Origin: Mimachlamys varia
Lineage: Eukaryota > Mollusca > Bivalvia > Pectinida > Pectinidae
Assembly (NCBI GenBank): GCA_947623455.1
Contig: OX392541.1
Coordinates: forward strand, 8,746,719 to 8,810,718
Length of the DNA: 64,000 nt
Reading direction: 5' to 3'
The position numbers and the translations under genes are program-made. Positions within the stretch are counted from its first letter, which is position 1, and the number at the start of each line of letters is the position of its first letter. A model generated the notes under the pieces. That model ran no database searches. It saw only the letters and a program-made list of their open reading frames with translations, and was not told where the DNA came from. Below, one piece after another: positions 12,601 through 22,189 of this stretch.

Positions 12601-15600
12601 TCCTGGAGGTAAGGTCACCCACTACTATAGTTTATCCTGGAGGTAAGGTCACACACTACTACAGTTTATCCTGGAGGTAAGGTCACACACTACTACAGTT
12701 TATCCTGGAGATAAGGTCACCCACTACTACAGTTTATCCTGGAGGTAAGGTCACACACTTCTACAGTTTATCCTGGAGGTAAGGTCACACACTACTACAG
12801 TTTATCCTGGAGGTAAGGTCACACACTACTACAGTTTATCCTGGAGGTAAGGTCACACACTACTACAGTTTATCCTGGAGGTAAGGTCACACACTAATAC
12901 AGTTTATCCTGGAGGTAAGGTCACACACTATTACAGTTTATCCTGGAGGTAAGGCCCACACTACTACAGTATATCCTGGAGGTAAGGTCACCCACTATTA
13001 CAGTTTATCCTGGAGGTAAGGCCCACACTACTACAGTTTATCCTGGAGGTAAGGTCACACACTATTACAGTTTATCCTGGAGGTAAGGTCACACACTACT
13101 ACAGTTTATCCTGGAGGTAAGGTCATCCACTACTACAGTTTATCCTGGAGGTAAGGTCATGCATCACTGCAGTTTATCCTGGAGGTAAGGTCACACACTA
13201 CTACAGTTTATCCTGGAAATAAGGTCATGCACTTCTACAGCTTATCCGGAAGGTAAGGTCCCAATGCCATCACACACACTAATTTAAACCTTATACACTT
13301 TTGTGTATGTGCTTTTTCACGATTGGTTAATGAATTAGTATAAATTACATGTTTTCTAAGATCATTAAGTTAAAAATGAGAAATAATTGAGACCTTCATA
13401 AACACAATGTTAAACTTGCAGGGAACACCCCAGGTGACTGAATACTTTGTCGATTCCAAGCGTGACGTTGACCAGCAGTTGAAGAGGAGTTGTGAGGATT
13501 TTATACATCATGTCACAGGGCAGTTTACAGAACCACTACAGACGTTTCTATCTAGAGTAAGGACTTAGTGATGTTTGAGGATATTTTCTTACTTTCACTT
13601 TATTTGCACGAGATGTTCTGCACTTGGGTGTGAACTTTTCACTGTATACAGAAACTCCTATGCTCTAATATATTAACGTTACTATGTATTATGGAGATAG
13701 AGAAAAAAAAAGAAATCAAAAATTGAAATGCTATGNNNNNNNNNNNNNNNNNGGTTGTTCATTTGTAAGAATATTTAACTGACTGTTATGAATTAAATGT
13801 GATCTATGAAATCAAATGTATATATTTACCATTGGTTTATATGTAAAATATTCCCATATAGTAAATACTTTGTATAGATATATGAAATCAATGCATATTT
13901 ACCACCAGCATATATCTAAAAGAAGCCATGGGAGTACAAGCATGGCACACAGCCACTGTACTGAGAAGGACAAGTGACATACTTTTACAATGTTTTCAGG
14001 CTAGTGTAGTGATCAGTATGAAGACCGAGGAACCAGCCAGGAGTGTGACACTCAAACAACAACCCTTCGCAACTCCTGAAAAGTTACATGACGTCATAGC
14101 AGAGACTTACCGCAATCTCAAGACGCGCCTTCCCACGGTCCAACGTTCAATGTCTCTGTACTTAGCCAATCGGGATACAGAGGTCATTCTCTTCAAGCCA
14201 GTGAAGGTAGGTCTATGTTAACATCAATCTTTTCTAGCCAATCAAATTTTGGGGCCAAGGTGGCAGAGTGATTAAGGTGTTCCGACATTCTACCACTAGC
14301 TCTCCACCTCTGGGTTGTGAGTTCAAAACCCATGTGGGGCACTTGCCAGGTATTGACCGTAGGTCAGTGGTTTTTCATCTGGGTACTCTGGCTTTCCTCG
14401 TCCTCCAAACTTAAATGACCCTGGCTGTTATTAGAATGTAAAACAAACTAAAACCATCAAATTAGAGGAATGTCAGTACTACATTGATGTAATCCTCTTT
14501 CCAATTGATGTTGGATCAAGTCCTTTTAATTTTCTGTCTCTGCAATATAATGGAGGGAGATTTATTTGTTTGCATGTTAATGTGAATGTCAAGACTTTTA
14601 TTATCAGGTTATCAAAATTTGTGGTATTATTGAAATTGTGTAAGGCATTAATTGTCATACACCATTGAAGTATAAAATGCAACAAATTTGACTTATGAAC
14701 AGTTAAAATCTACAGTCAATCTCAGGGCTGATAATATATGTCATATTACACAATTTCATATGTAATCGGCAAAATATGACATCGGTGTTGTATTCACTGC
14801 ATAACATGGCAGTTTTGTGTTAAAAGGAAATAAAAACAGATGAAGTTGAAGTTAAATCTTTGATGTACAGTGTAATTGAGAATGTATGGTTAACGTCTTG
14901 TAGGTAAACATTCAGTCGACCTACCAACAGGTGGATAAGATCCTGGCCGATCACTACACAGAGGAGGACAGACTGATAGTAGCCTTACCCAGCTCCGAAC
15001 AGGTAACGTTTAGGGTCAAAGGTAACACTTGGTGGAGGATGGGGGTATATCTTTGTGAGCTCCTGCTCACTCGGTGGAGGGTGGGGGTATATCTATGTGA
15101 GCTCCTGCTCACTGTTTGGAGGGTGGGGGTATATCTATGTGAGCTCCTGCTCACTGTTTTGAGGGTGGGGGTATATCTATGTGAGCCCCTGCTCACTGTT
15201 TGGAGGGTGGGGGTATATCTATATGAGCCCCTGCTCACTGTGTGGGGCTGGGGGTATATCTATGTGAGTGCCTGCTCACTGTGTGGAGGGTGGGGGTATA
15301 TCTATGTGAGCCCCTGCTCACTGTGGAGGGTGGGGGTATATCTGTGTGAGCCCCTGCTCACTGTGTGGAGGGTGGGGGTATATCTATGTGAGTCCCTGCT
15401 CACTGTTTGGAGGGTGGGGGTATATCTATGTGAGCTCCTGCTCACTGTTTGGAGGGTGGGGGTATATCTATGTGAGCCCCTGCTCACTGTGTGGAGGGTG
15501 GGGGTATATCTATGTGAGCTCCTGCTCACTTTGTGGAGGGTGGGGGTATATCTATGTGAGCTCCTGCTCACTGTTTGAAGGGTGGGGGTATATCTATGTG

Positions 15601-17612
15601 AGACCCTGCTCACTGTTTGGAGGGTGGGGGTATATCTATGTGAGCCCCTGCTCACTGTTTGAAGGGTGGGGGTATATCTATGTGAGACCCTGCTCACTGT
15701 TTGGAGGGTGGGGGTATATCTATGTGAGCCCCTGCTCACTGTTTGAAGGGTGGGGTTATATCTATGTGAGACCCTGCTCACTCGGTGGAGGGTGGGGGTA
15801 TATCTATGTGAGCTCCTGCTCACTGTTTGGAGGGTGGGGGTATATCTATGTGAGCTCCTGCTCACTCGGTGGAGGGTGGGGGTATATCTATGTGAGCCCC
15901 TGCTCACTGTTTGGAGGGTGGGGGTATATCTATGTGAGCTCCTGCTCACTCGGTGGAGGGTGGGGGTATATCTATGTGAGCCCCTGTTCACTGTTTGGAG
16001 GGTGGGGGTATATCTATGTGAGCCCCTGTTCACTGTTTGGAGGGTGGGGGTATATCTATGTGAGCCCCTGCTCACTGTTTGGAGGGTGGGGGTATATCTA
16101 TGTGAGCCCCTGCTCACTGTTTGGAGGGTGGGGGTATATCTATGTGAGCCCCTGTTCACTGTTTGGAGGGTGGGGGTATATCTATGTGAGCCCCTGCTCA
16201 CTGTTTGGAGGGTGGGGGTATATCTATGTGAGCCCCTGCTCACTGTTTGGAGGGTGGGGGTATATCTATGTGAGCTCCTGCTCACTGTTTGGAGGGTGGG
16301 GGTATATCTGTGTGAGCCCCTGCTCACTGTGTTGAGGGTGGGGGTATATCTATGTGAGCCCCTGCTCACTGTTTGGAGGGTGGGGGTATATCTATGTGAG
16401 CTCCTGCTCACTGTTTGGAGGGTGGGGGTATATCTATGTGAGACCCTGCTCACTGTTTGGAGGGTGGGGGTATATCTATGTGAGCCCCTGCTCACTCGGT
16501 GGAGGGTGGGGGTATATCTATGTGAGCTCCTGCTCACTCGGTGGAGGGTGGGGGTATATCTATGTGAGCTCCTGCTCACTGTTTGGAGGGTGGGGGTATA
16601 TCTGTGTGAGCCCCTGCTCACTCGGTGGAGGGTGGGGGTATATCTATGTGAGCTCCTGCTCACTGTTTGGAGGGTGGGGGTATATCTATGTGAGCTCCTG
16701 CTCACTGTTTGGAGGGTGGGGGTATATCTGTGTGAGCCCCTGCTCACTGTTTGGAGGGTGGGGGTATATCTATGTGAGCCCCTGCTCACTCGGTGGAGGG
16801 TGGGGGTATATCTATGTGAGCCCCTGCTCACTCGGTGGAGGGTGGGGGTATATCTATGTGAGCTCCTGCTCACTCGGTGGAGGGTGGGGGTATATCTATG
16901 TGAGCCCCTGCTCACTGTTTGGAGGGTGGGGGTATATCTATGTGAGCCCCTGCTCACTGTTTGGAGGGTGGGGGTATATCTATGTGAGCTCCTGCTCACT
17001 CGGTGGAGGGTGGGGGTATATCTATGTGAGCCCCTGTTCACTGTTTGGAGGGTGGGGGTATATCTATGTGAGCCCCTGTTCACTGTTTGGAGGGTGGGGG
17101 TATATCTATGTGAGCCCCTGCTCACTGTTTGGAGGGTGGGGGTATATCTATGTGAGCCCCTGCTCACTGTTTGGAGGGTGGGGGTATATCTATGTGAGCT
17201 CCTGCTCACTGTTTGGAGGGTGGGGGTATATCTGTGTGAGCCCCTGCTCACTGTGTGGAGGGTGGGGGTATATCTATGTGAGCCCCTGCTCACTGTTTGG
17301 AGGGTGGGGGTATATCTATGTGAGCCCCTGCTCACTGTTTGGAGGGTGGGGGTATATATGTATGTGAGCTCCTGCTTACTTTGCTTTTATTTTTAGTATT
17401 TAGGGCTGAAAACATCACGCTTACTTGATTGCACTAATTACAGTTTCTGTGTATTGACTGCACTGTTTGAATTAAATTTGGTTATGCGTTAAAATTTGCG
17501 AACGCCAAAATAAGTATGTCTACAGTATTTGATATCATTCTAGTATTAAATTGTTTATAATTTTTTTTGTTTTATTTAGATTAATTTACTGTTATCAATA
17601 TCCAAATCCTGA
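483..17612 (+). CDS. COG3: Conserved oligomeric Golgi complex subunit 3 (C-terminal half, ten exons)
   Basis: COG3 is a lobe A subunit of the COG tether, which captures retrograde vesicles at the Golgi. Joining ten exons (483-643, 2597-2801, 3086-3186, 3711-3800, 4728-4848, 9709-9791, 13422-13556, 14000-14206, 14904-15002, 17580-17612) gives about 410 residues in one frame with GT..AG introns throughout. Stretches match what I know of animal COG3: [55 protein letters not shown] and a short hydrophobic LLLSISK tail. Vertebrate COG3 is about 828 residues, so the first half lies upstream of the window. The non-conserved linker in exon 2 is Ser/Gly rich. Five introns carry tandem arrays. Identity is confident; exact exon edges are read by eye. 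Confidence 0.93.
1056..2345. repeat. 40-bp minisatellite in COG3 intron
   Basis: About 32 copies of a 40-bp unit built on TATATGTACAATCATATTCA plus CTGTGTCTATGTCGTG. Variants (TATTGT for TCGTGT, extra 14-bp insertions) recur in blocks, which suggests higher-order duplication. Since 40 is not a multiple of three, repetitive open frames appear in all three forward frames; none is a gene. Confidence 0.95.
2597..2801 (+). CDS. COG3: COG3 exon, variable Ser-rich linker
   Basis: Acceptor TTTTCAG, donor G|GTAGGT, phase 0 in and phase 1 out. It begins SIAEGIKN and then runs into a low-complexity Ser/Arg/Gly linker, which is poorly conserved in the family. The coding strand holds TCAAGGTCA three times, probably by chance or from an old repeat. 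The exon's last bases and donor are repeated in the following intron. Confidence 0.85.
2791..2890 (+). repeat. 25-bp tandem copies of a COG3 exon end and donor
   Basis: The junction CCTCAGGGTAGGTACAGA is repeated with a 25-bp period about four times (GTAGG-equivalent positions at 2802, 2827, 2852, 2877). The first two copies keep GT; the third reads GATAGG and the fourth is degenerate. The first is the authentic donor. Confidence 0.8.
3012..3099 (+). repeat. 46-bp duplication of a COG3 3' splice site
   Basis: The segment TTTGATGTATT..GGTTTGTAG and the exon start GGACCTCAATG occur twice, with exon-start positions 3040 and 3086. The second copy continues into the conserved COG3 exon. The first is a decoy acceptor whose use would add 46 bases and lead to a stop. 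Confidence 0.85.
3086..3186 (+). CDS. COG3: COG3 exon ([10 protein letters not shown] block)
   Basis: Encodes [28 protein letters not shown], a strongly conserved COG3 segment. The donor is GTGAGT. Phase 1 in, phase 0 out. The acceptor and first 11 exon bases are duplicated 46 bp upstream; using that copy would shift the frame. Confidence 0.9.
3247..3510. mobile_element. Short copy of the AGCTCAC..CTCTTGTTT composite repeat
   Basis: Begins AGCTCACATGCTCAAAGGG.. and ends GCAGGTGAGTAATACAGGCC..CCTCTTGTTT, the same termini as the large element at 39664-41728. It has no tandem core. It lies in the short COG3 intron between 3186 and 3711. No transposase is visible. Confidence 0.7.
3711..3800 (+). 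CDS. COG3: COG3 exon (FQGLSQEAL block)
   Basis: Acceptor GTTTACAG, donor GTCAGT, 30 codons in phase 0. Encodes [20 protein letters not shown] and the following [10 protein letters not shown], matching the family. Confidence 0.9.
3893..4190. repeat. 17-19 bp tandem array in COG3 intron
   Basis: About 16 to 18 copies of CCCAGTCATCTACAAAAAT-like units of variable A-run length, starting about 90 bp after the donor of the 3711-3800 exon. The unit does not contain exon sequence. Confidence 0.9.
4728..4848 (+). CDS. COG3: COG3 exon ([11 protein letters not shown] block)
   Basis: Acceptor TTTTCCAG, donor GTAAAT, phase 0 in, phase 1 out. Encodes [20 protein letters not shown], then [20 protein letters not shown]. 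Confidence 0.9.
4849..8229. other. Long COG3 intron, mostly featureless
   Basis: AT-rich intron without conserved exons. The only structures I can name are a dispersed palindromic element near 6114 and, further on, the mariner fragment at 8330. Scattered short open frames look random. Confidence 0.55.
6114..6210. mobile_element. Dispersed 90-bp palindromic element, copy 1
   Basis: CACCCCTGGAATTTCCTAAT..GAACTGTTCCAACATTTGGCC, then AGAGTTCAAATGTG..CAGGGATGAATGA: an imperfect inverted repeat. Related copies occur near 8870, 28612, 58690, 59540 and 62222, so it behaves as a short non-autonomous repeat. Confidence 0.65.
8330..8500 (+). pseudogene. mariner-type transposase C-terminal fragment
   Basis: The open frame 8231-8500 ends [45 protein letters not shown], then stop. 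It follows the pattern of mariner-family transposase C-termini (..DFYxxGIxxLxxRWxKCIxxxGDYxEK). The catalytic DDD region is not visible upstream, so this is a relic in a COG3 intron. The first 30 residues do not resemble the family and may be another frame. Confidence 0.7.
8870..8965. mobile_element. Dispersed 90-bp palindromic element, copy 2
   Basis: CACGTTTGAATTCTTCCAAC..CAAAGGTTGGAATAGTTCA..TTTCAGGGATGAATAAG: same family as 6114-6210, in the opposite arm order. Confidence 0.6.
9110..9215 (+). mobile_element. Degenerate SINE-like fragment
   Basis: CTAGCCCTCGGCCACCGAGT.., then GCCAAGTACTGACAGGTAGG..GGTTTTTCTCCTG matches the middle of the SINE-like copies at 14252 and 55191. The tRNA-like head is missing or degraded. 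Confidence 0.4.
9709..9791 (+). CDS. COG3: COG3 exon ([13 protein letters not shown]), source of the 34-bp array
   Basis: Acceptor GCTACAG, donor GTAAGG. Encodes [20 protein letters not shown], then LLQFILE, where human COG3 has a similar NALIEFLLEG. The final exon bases with their donor are the unit of the array that follows, so the authentic 5' splice site is one of about 100 near-identical copies. Confidence 0.88.
9768..13258 (+). repeat. 34-bp minisatellite made of a COG3 exon end plus 5' splice site (about 100 copies)
   Basis: The unit is CACTACTACAG, TTTATCCTGGAG, GTAAGGTCACA: the last bases of the COG3 exon ending at 9791, its donor GTAAGG and some intron. It repeats for 3.5 kb. The CTGGAGGTAAGG core is nearly invariant, while the spacer varies (TCACACA, TCACCCA, CCACCCA, TCATGCA, CCCACA). 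A higher-order block of about 821 bp is duplicated: the rare variants GTAAATATAAGG (10866 and 11687) and AGGGCCCAC (10461 and 11282) recur at exactly that spacing. Confidence 0.97.
13422..13556 (+). CDS. COG3: COG3 exon ([17 protein letters not shown])
   Basis: Acceptor CTTGCAG, donor GTAAGG, 45 codons in phase 0. It continues the family sequence directly after the FILE end of the previous exon, which shows that the whole 34-bp array is normally removed with the intron. Confidence 0.9.
13736..13752. other. Assembly gap (17 N)
   Basis: Run of unknown bases inside a COG3 intron, about 180 bp after the exon ending at 13556. It lies outside coding sequence. Confidence 0.99.
14000..14206 (+). CDS. 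COG3: COG3 exon ([14 protein letters not shown] block)
   Basis: Acceptor TGTTTTCAG, donor GTAGGT, 69 codons in phase 0. Encodes [19 protein letters not shown], then ILFKPVK; the vertebrate protein has nearly the same motif. Confidence 0.91.
14252..14460 (+). mobile_element. tRNA-derived SINE-like copy, intron of COG3
   Basis: Begins GGGGCCAAGGTGGCAGAGTG, continues ATTAAGGTGTTCCGACATTC and has a degenerate box B (GAGTTCAAAACCC). A conserved body follows (CACTTGCCAGGTATTGACCG..CAGTGGTTTTTCATCTGG) and an A-rich tail AAAACAAACTAAAACC. It matches 55191-55402 over its whole length, which makes a dispersed pol III type element likely. Confidence 0.75.
14904..15002 (+). CDS. COG3: COG3 penultimate exon
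   Basis: Acceptor GTCTTGTAG, donor GTAACG, 33 codons in phase 0. Encodes [20 protein letters not shown], then [13 protein letters not shown]. The frame stays open through the donor into the 42-bp array as far as 15578, so a retained intron would add a repetitive tail. Confidence 0.88.
15034..17370. repeat. 42-bp minisatellite in the last COG3 intron
   Basis: About 55 copies of GTGGGGGTATATCTATGTGA, GCTCCTGCTCACTGTTTGGAGG with small variants (TCGGTGG, GAAGG, CCCCTG). The period is a multiple of three, so long repetitive open frames appear on both strands (up to 677 codons on the minus strand, 14-residue period). The plus strand has GGAGGGTGGGGG in each unit, a possible G-quadruplex former. 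The array begins about 30 bp after the donor at 15002. Confidence 0.96.
17580..17612 (+). CDS. COG3: COG3 last coding exon with stop
   Basis: A long T-rich tract ending TTTATTTAG precedes ten codons ([10 protein letters not shown]) and TGA. This tiny hydrophobic end corresponds to the C-terminus of the vertebrate protein (LLLLVSK-like). Confidence 0.85.
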   Translation: MNLLLSISKS

Positions 17613-18430
17613 AGGGAGCACAGAAGAAGTGGTGTTCGTTATATCTGTGATACATTGTCCCCAGCTCGGACACAAAAACAGCCTGGGGATCATCGGGCAT
17701 ATCCTTATTTGGACATGTATAATTTAGATGTGATGTTTACCTTACACTGCATATTGTCAGGCTGATTAGTTATGCTTCATTTTATTTCAACAGTACTTCC
17801 ATGTTAGGATTTAGTTAGGAGAATGTTTGAACCATATTTTCTGCCATGTGCAGGAGTTACATAGATACTAATACATAGCTTATTTTGAAGTTTTGCTCTC
17901 TATAGATATATTTTTATGTCTGAGGCTTGATTTATATAAGATGTGAATCTTGTGTTACATTAATTAAAAAAAGAAATGTTATTGTTTACTTTCTGAGGCA
18001 AAATATAATTATCAAGATCATTACAATAAGGGAAATTTTTGTGAAAGTTAAATCTTGTGCTACATATTTTATTACCTGGCACTCTCTAAGAGGTCTTTTT
18101 TCCATTTTATTTTTGTTACAATTTTTGGGTTATGTTAGGGTTGATAGTGATCATTCATATTATTATACAGTATGTTTTATGATTACATTGTATACAGGCA
18201 ATATGTATCCACGTGAATTTCACATGGAGAAACAATGGCTGTGTATAATGTCGAACCTATATAATATGTGCAATACCAAGGTGATGAAGCAGTGTAAGAT
18301 TGAGTAAGCGTGTGGAAGGAAAGATCAAGTATATTGATTGACAAGGAATATTTCAATTCCATATGCTTTCCCTTATTATTATGAATGAGTTTCCTGCTTT
18401 GTATTGTTAATAAAATAAAATATAATAGCA
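17613..18430 (+). other. COG3: COG3 3' UTR
   Basis: AT-rich sequence between the COG3 stop and a polyadenylation signal. A 126-codon open frame at 17927-18307 has no recognisable content and is not called. The extent is inferred from the signal only. Confidence 0.6.
18409..18414 (+). terminator. COG3: Polyadenylation signal AATAAA
   Basis: AATAAA, followed closely by a second overlapping AATAAA-like run, about 800 bp after the COG3 stop. It is the first strong signal downstream. Confidence 0.6.
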
Positions 18431-18778
18431 TCTCTTAGATAAAGGAAAAACACCTATACTCATAGAATATACAGGGGAAACCACTCATTATAATGTTCTG
18501 TTTGCCATAGAAAATATGATAAGCTTTATTAACCATTATATCACAATACACAGACATATTCAAATATGGTGATATATCGACACAACCCGGCATTGTAGTT
18601 GTTGAAAAATGTTGTTATTTATTAAATATCAAGTACATTGTAGGTGTTTTGGAAAAAGTTGAGAAAAAAGTTCATTTTGCTGTCGTAATGATCCAATGAC
18701 TCTGAACAGGAGAACTTTCATTATACTACATCTTACCTTACGATACAATATTGTTAGCCAGTGTATTCATTATTAGTA

Positions 18779-18954
18779 CAGTATAACTTGTCTAGACTGT
18801 ACACAGTGTGATCAGAAAGGCTGTCTATTCCGGCTTTACCATTTGGTCCCGGCATGTTCCTCTGAACTTGTATCATAATTCTACAAACCAACATCTGTTT
18901 TAACTGGCCAAAACGTTTGGTCCCAGTGACTTTTGATTTAGACAGGTTACACTG
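18779..18954. mobile_element. TA-flanked inverted-repeat element, family 1
   Basis: Starts CAGTATAACTTGTCTAGACTG-like and ends TTTAGACAGGTTACACTG, flanked on both sides by TA. A related copy lies at 42857-43037. The CAGT start and TA target suggest a Tc1/mariner (pogo-type) derived non-autonomous element. Confidence 0.75.
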
Positions 18955-19047
18955 TACTAAGTACAATGATACTGACATTTGAGATTTGATGTTCAGATTA
19001 TTTTCCAAAATTCAATTACAGATCAGTGAGAATAGCCAAGAAAGATA

Positions 19048-19349
19048 CAGTAAAACCCCACTTACTTGTACCCGGTTTATTTGAATACCCCTCATTTGTC
19101 GAACAGTTCCTTTGGTCCCCACTAAAGTTTGTACATATTTCACCAACCTCGGGTTACTCAAATACCATGTATTTGCTTCGGTCCATATACATATTTTTGG
19201 GTGACTGACCGGTCCATAAACTCCTGTATTGCCCTCAGTGCCATGCAATATTTGTTAAATGTATTTTTACCACTCTATGACACCTGTTTATGATATTTCT
19301 CAAACTTTTAATCAAGTCCTAATGAGTTCGAGTAAGTGGGGTTTTACTG
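19048..19349. mobile_element. TA-flanked inverted-repeat element, family 2
   Basis: Starts CAGTAAAACCCCACTTACTT and ends AGTAAGTGGGGTTTTACTG, flanked by TA. No transposase. A copy at 43259-43491 lies in the opposite orientation internally and shares the sequence encoding DTVKPHLL. The TIR pattern resembles pogo/Tigger elements. Confidence 0.8.
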
Positions 19350-20689
19350 TACATGTTCCGTGGGTGTACGTTTGTAAGGATGGGAGTGTTTGTAAGGAGG
19401 GGAGTGTTTGTAAGGAGGTCCAGTAAAACTGTTTTCATTTTGTGTATTCTATAGCATGGCTTAGCTATTCAAAGTTGAATTCACTTGAAGACATAGTAAG
19501 CTGGTAACACACACATTTTATCTTTCATATTTATTTTTATTAAAAATAAGTACTAAAACATTACCAAGCAACCCCAGGTCACAAGCAAGCCAATAACTCA
19601 GGCTTACTGTGCAAAAACCATGGATGTTAATGGTTAATCATACTGGAGCAGGGTGTTATACACTGTATACCTTGGACTATTACATTTACTATAGCAAGTG
19701 CTTTATGTGTATCCACTGTTTTGAGTGTACTATGGTAGTATTTATAATTTATCAATGTATATGACCAAGTAGAATTTACAGTGGGTGATCATGTTTTATC
19801 TATTGCTGGGAGAATAAAAAAGTAAAGAAAAAATCTGACTTTGAATTATATTCTTTATAAAACAAGGGGTCATTTCTTAAAATAACACATGCTTGCCCAA
19901 AATACATGAACGTCATTACGTAGGATCCATAGTTACTATTGTAAATATATAAATACTTTATCCAGTTCATTTTGTGGCTTAAAAATTTTGCGATTTTATA
20001 CCTATTTTTCATGAACTTAAAAGGTATTTATGTTTTTTAACTTCATAGTTCTTAAAAAGTTTTTGTTTTATTAAGTTTAACTCCTTTCACATGTAGCAGC
20101 TAAGGTCATTTAAGGAAGTTGCAGAAACTCCAGGAGTTACTTCACATGATCATTAACTAGAATACAGCATTCATGTTTCTTTATCGCCATTGCCATTGAA
20201 CTGTTTTCTGTTTTTGACTCAGAAATAAAATTTTAATAATAATTCAAGGTTCTTATATATGCTCACAACCTAACTCATAAATATTCTCGATGTGGTTCAC
20301 AAATCCTTATCCGTAGTTATAGCCTTAACCAGTCAATATTGTTCTGAACTCCCTGTGGAGCATTTTAGCGCTCACAGCTAGCATTCCACAATTTCAAACA
20401 CTGCCTAACCACATTCTTTCCAGCTGAATAGATTGGAACAAGCAGAGTAAAGTGTCTTACTCAAAGATACAACACAGTGCCGTGACTGTAAATGGAAATG
20501 GCAATCCTTCTGTCACAAGCCTAGATCTACCTATATAGCTCCTATGATAACCTACCATTGTTCAGGCTTTTCTCAATTACAATTCCGTGTCATTTCTTGA
20601 TAAAAAGTTCAGTATTGACTGAAATATTGAAAGTGAAAATGGCACAGAAAATAACAGTACCTGAGCAGACACAATTTAGCAGGAAAAGG

Positions 20690-21620
20690 CTCTCGGCTGA
20701 TTGCTGAAACAATTCGTCATTCTAATCAGCGTGAACCCCTTCCTCCACAACAGACCAAGGTGGACTTGTCGAGGTCAGTGTACATGTTTGAAAATTCTAC
20801 TCCAGTTACGTAAGGGTGAAAGACTTGAGGTAATTGTTGCTCGACTCTACCTGTCGTAGATTTTCCCGCACGTGTAAACATTCTGAGAGATAAATCAAGA
20901 AAGCAGATGTGCATACCGTCCTAAAACTATTGACTGACTTGCGATCCTGCTTCTGGCGCCAGAAACTCTGCTGATTGGAGCATTCATATTAAAAACAGTC
21001 ACTGGTGGCAGCCTTGCGCTTCCCAGCGAAAAAACGTCTCCACAGTATGCACTCTGTTGTATAGTCCAAAGGGTTCGATCCGACTCTCTGACCCGCTAAA
21101 TATTTGGACGGATTGCGAGTGCGAGATGCTCCCGTCACTTCGTCAGCGTTCCAAATATATATCGGGTCAGAGAGTCGGAACCATTCGGACTATCGCTTTT
21201 ACTGATCTAGCTTCTCTTTCTCCTATATAGCATGGAAAGATGTGATTATCATCCTAGAAACTTTCTCTGCCTTTTGGCACAAGAGACTTCAGCTGATGGT
21301 AATATTTTAAAACTGCCAGCAGACTTTTAGCTTTCCTTTCAGTCTGCAATGATGCATAGCTCTGCCTGTCGTAAGATTTTCTCTTGATGTGGTCTGTTAC
21401 AACTGCCGGAAAGCAGTCTTTGTGAATACTGGTCTTAGATTGGCCGACTCCTGCTTCCAGCACCAGACACTTTCATATGATTGACGTTTTCTTATTATTA
21501 ACACCAGTCACTGTTAGCAGACCTGAACATTCTCATCATTCTGCATTGATGCTAGGATCTGCCCGTCGTAGAAGATTTTCCCTCAGTGTACTCTGTTGTA
21601 GAGATCTCGTCTCGTACTCC
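20690..21620. repeat. Degenerate triplicated segment
   Basis: Blocks such as CTGTCGTAGATTTTCCC (near 20852), CTGTCGTAAGATTTTCTC (near 21365) and CCCGTCGTAGAAGATTTTCC (near 21560) recur with neighbouring CAGTCACTG..GCAG..CCT and GACTCCTGCTTC blocks. Three diverged copies of a 300-bp module are the simplest reading. No protein is recognisable. Confidence 0.5.
21061..21193. mobile_element. Inverted-repeat element with GACTCTCTGACCC arms
   Basis: Left arm ATAGTCCAAAGGGTTC..GACTCTCTGACCCGCTAAA and right arm CGGGTCAGAGAGTCGG..CCATTCGGACTAT are inverted. A second copy lies at 35592-35728 and a fragment near 37860-37930. Confidence 0.75.
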
Positions 21621-22189
21621 TCTCCAGATATCACCTGGAACAGTATACACAGAGATTTGTACGACACTTGCGTTTGGGAGTTCAACGTTTCGAAAATATT
21701 GTCATCAAAGAAAATAATCAGGACAAGTATATCTTCATTTTATATAGTGAATGGGTGCATCGGAGGGAAAAAGTTAAATAATGATTTAATAATAATCTAC
21801 AACGATTTGCTAAAGTTAGGGTTAGAATAAAAGAAATCCTCTTTTAACTATATGAAAATGCACACATCCATGCTTGAAAAAATATCAAACGTGTTATAAA
21901 ACGTTTGGTTTCCAAGGTCACGCTGGAAAATGAAAAGTGAATGTTGAAAAATTGACTTTGATCAAAATAAAATGTATTTAATTTTGATTTAATTTGATAA
22001 GACTTCATATTCAATCAGTTGTACTGAATGGAAGTTGTACATATCTTTTCAGTAATAAATGTTTTTGTGTGAAAAGATGACTTTGAGAGAAAAAAATCAG
22101 AGAATAACGAAGCGTCAACAAAACAATAATCCGAAATCCAAATCGATTTTTCTCTTGACAAAATATGAACAGATGATAGATTTATACAG

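Noticed and set aside
9768..13258. CRISPR array
   Set aside because: Regular 34-bp spacing, but there are no unique spacers, no leader or cas genes, and the host is a eukaryote.
15302..17335. 677-codon open frame on the minus strand (14-residue repeats)
   Set aside because: It is only the 42-bp minisatellite read in a frame without stops; the same array is open on the plus strand too, and it overlaps the last COG3 intron.
17927..18307. 126-codon frame after COG3
   Set aside because: AT-rich, no recognisable content, inside the likely 3' UTR.
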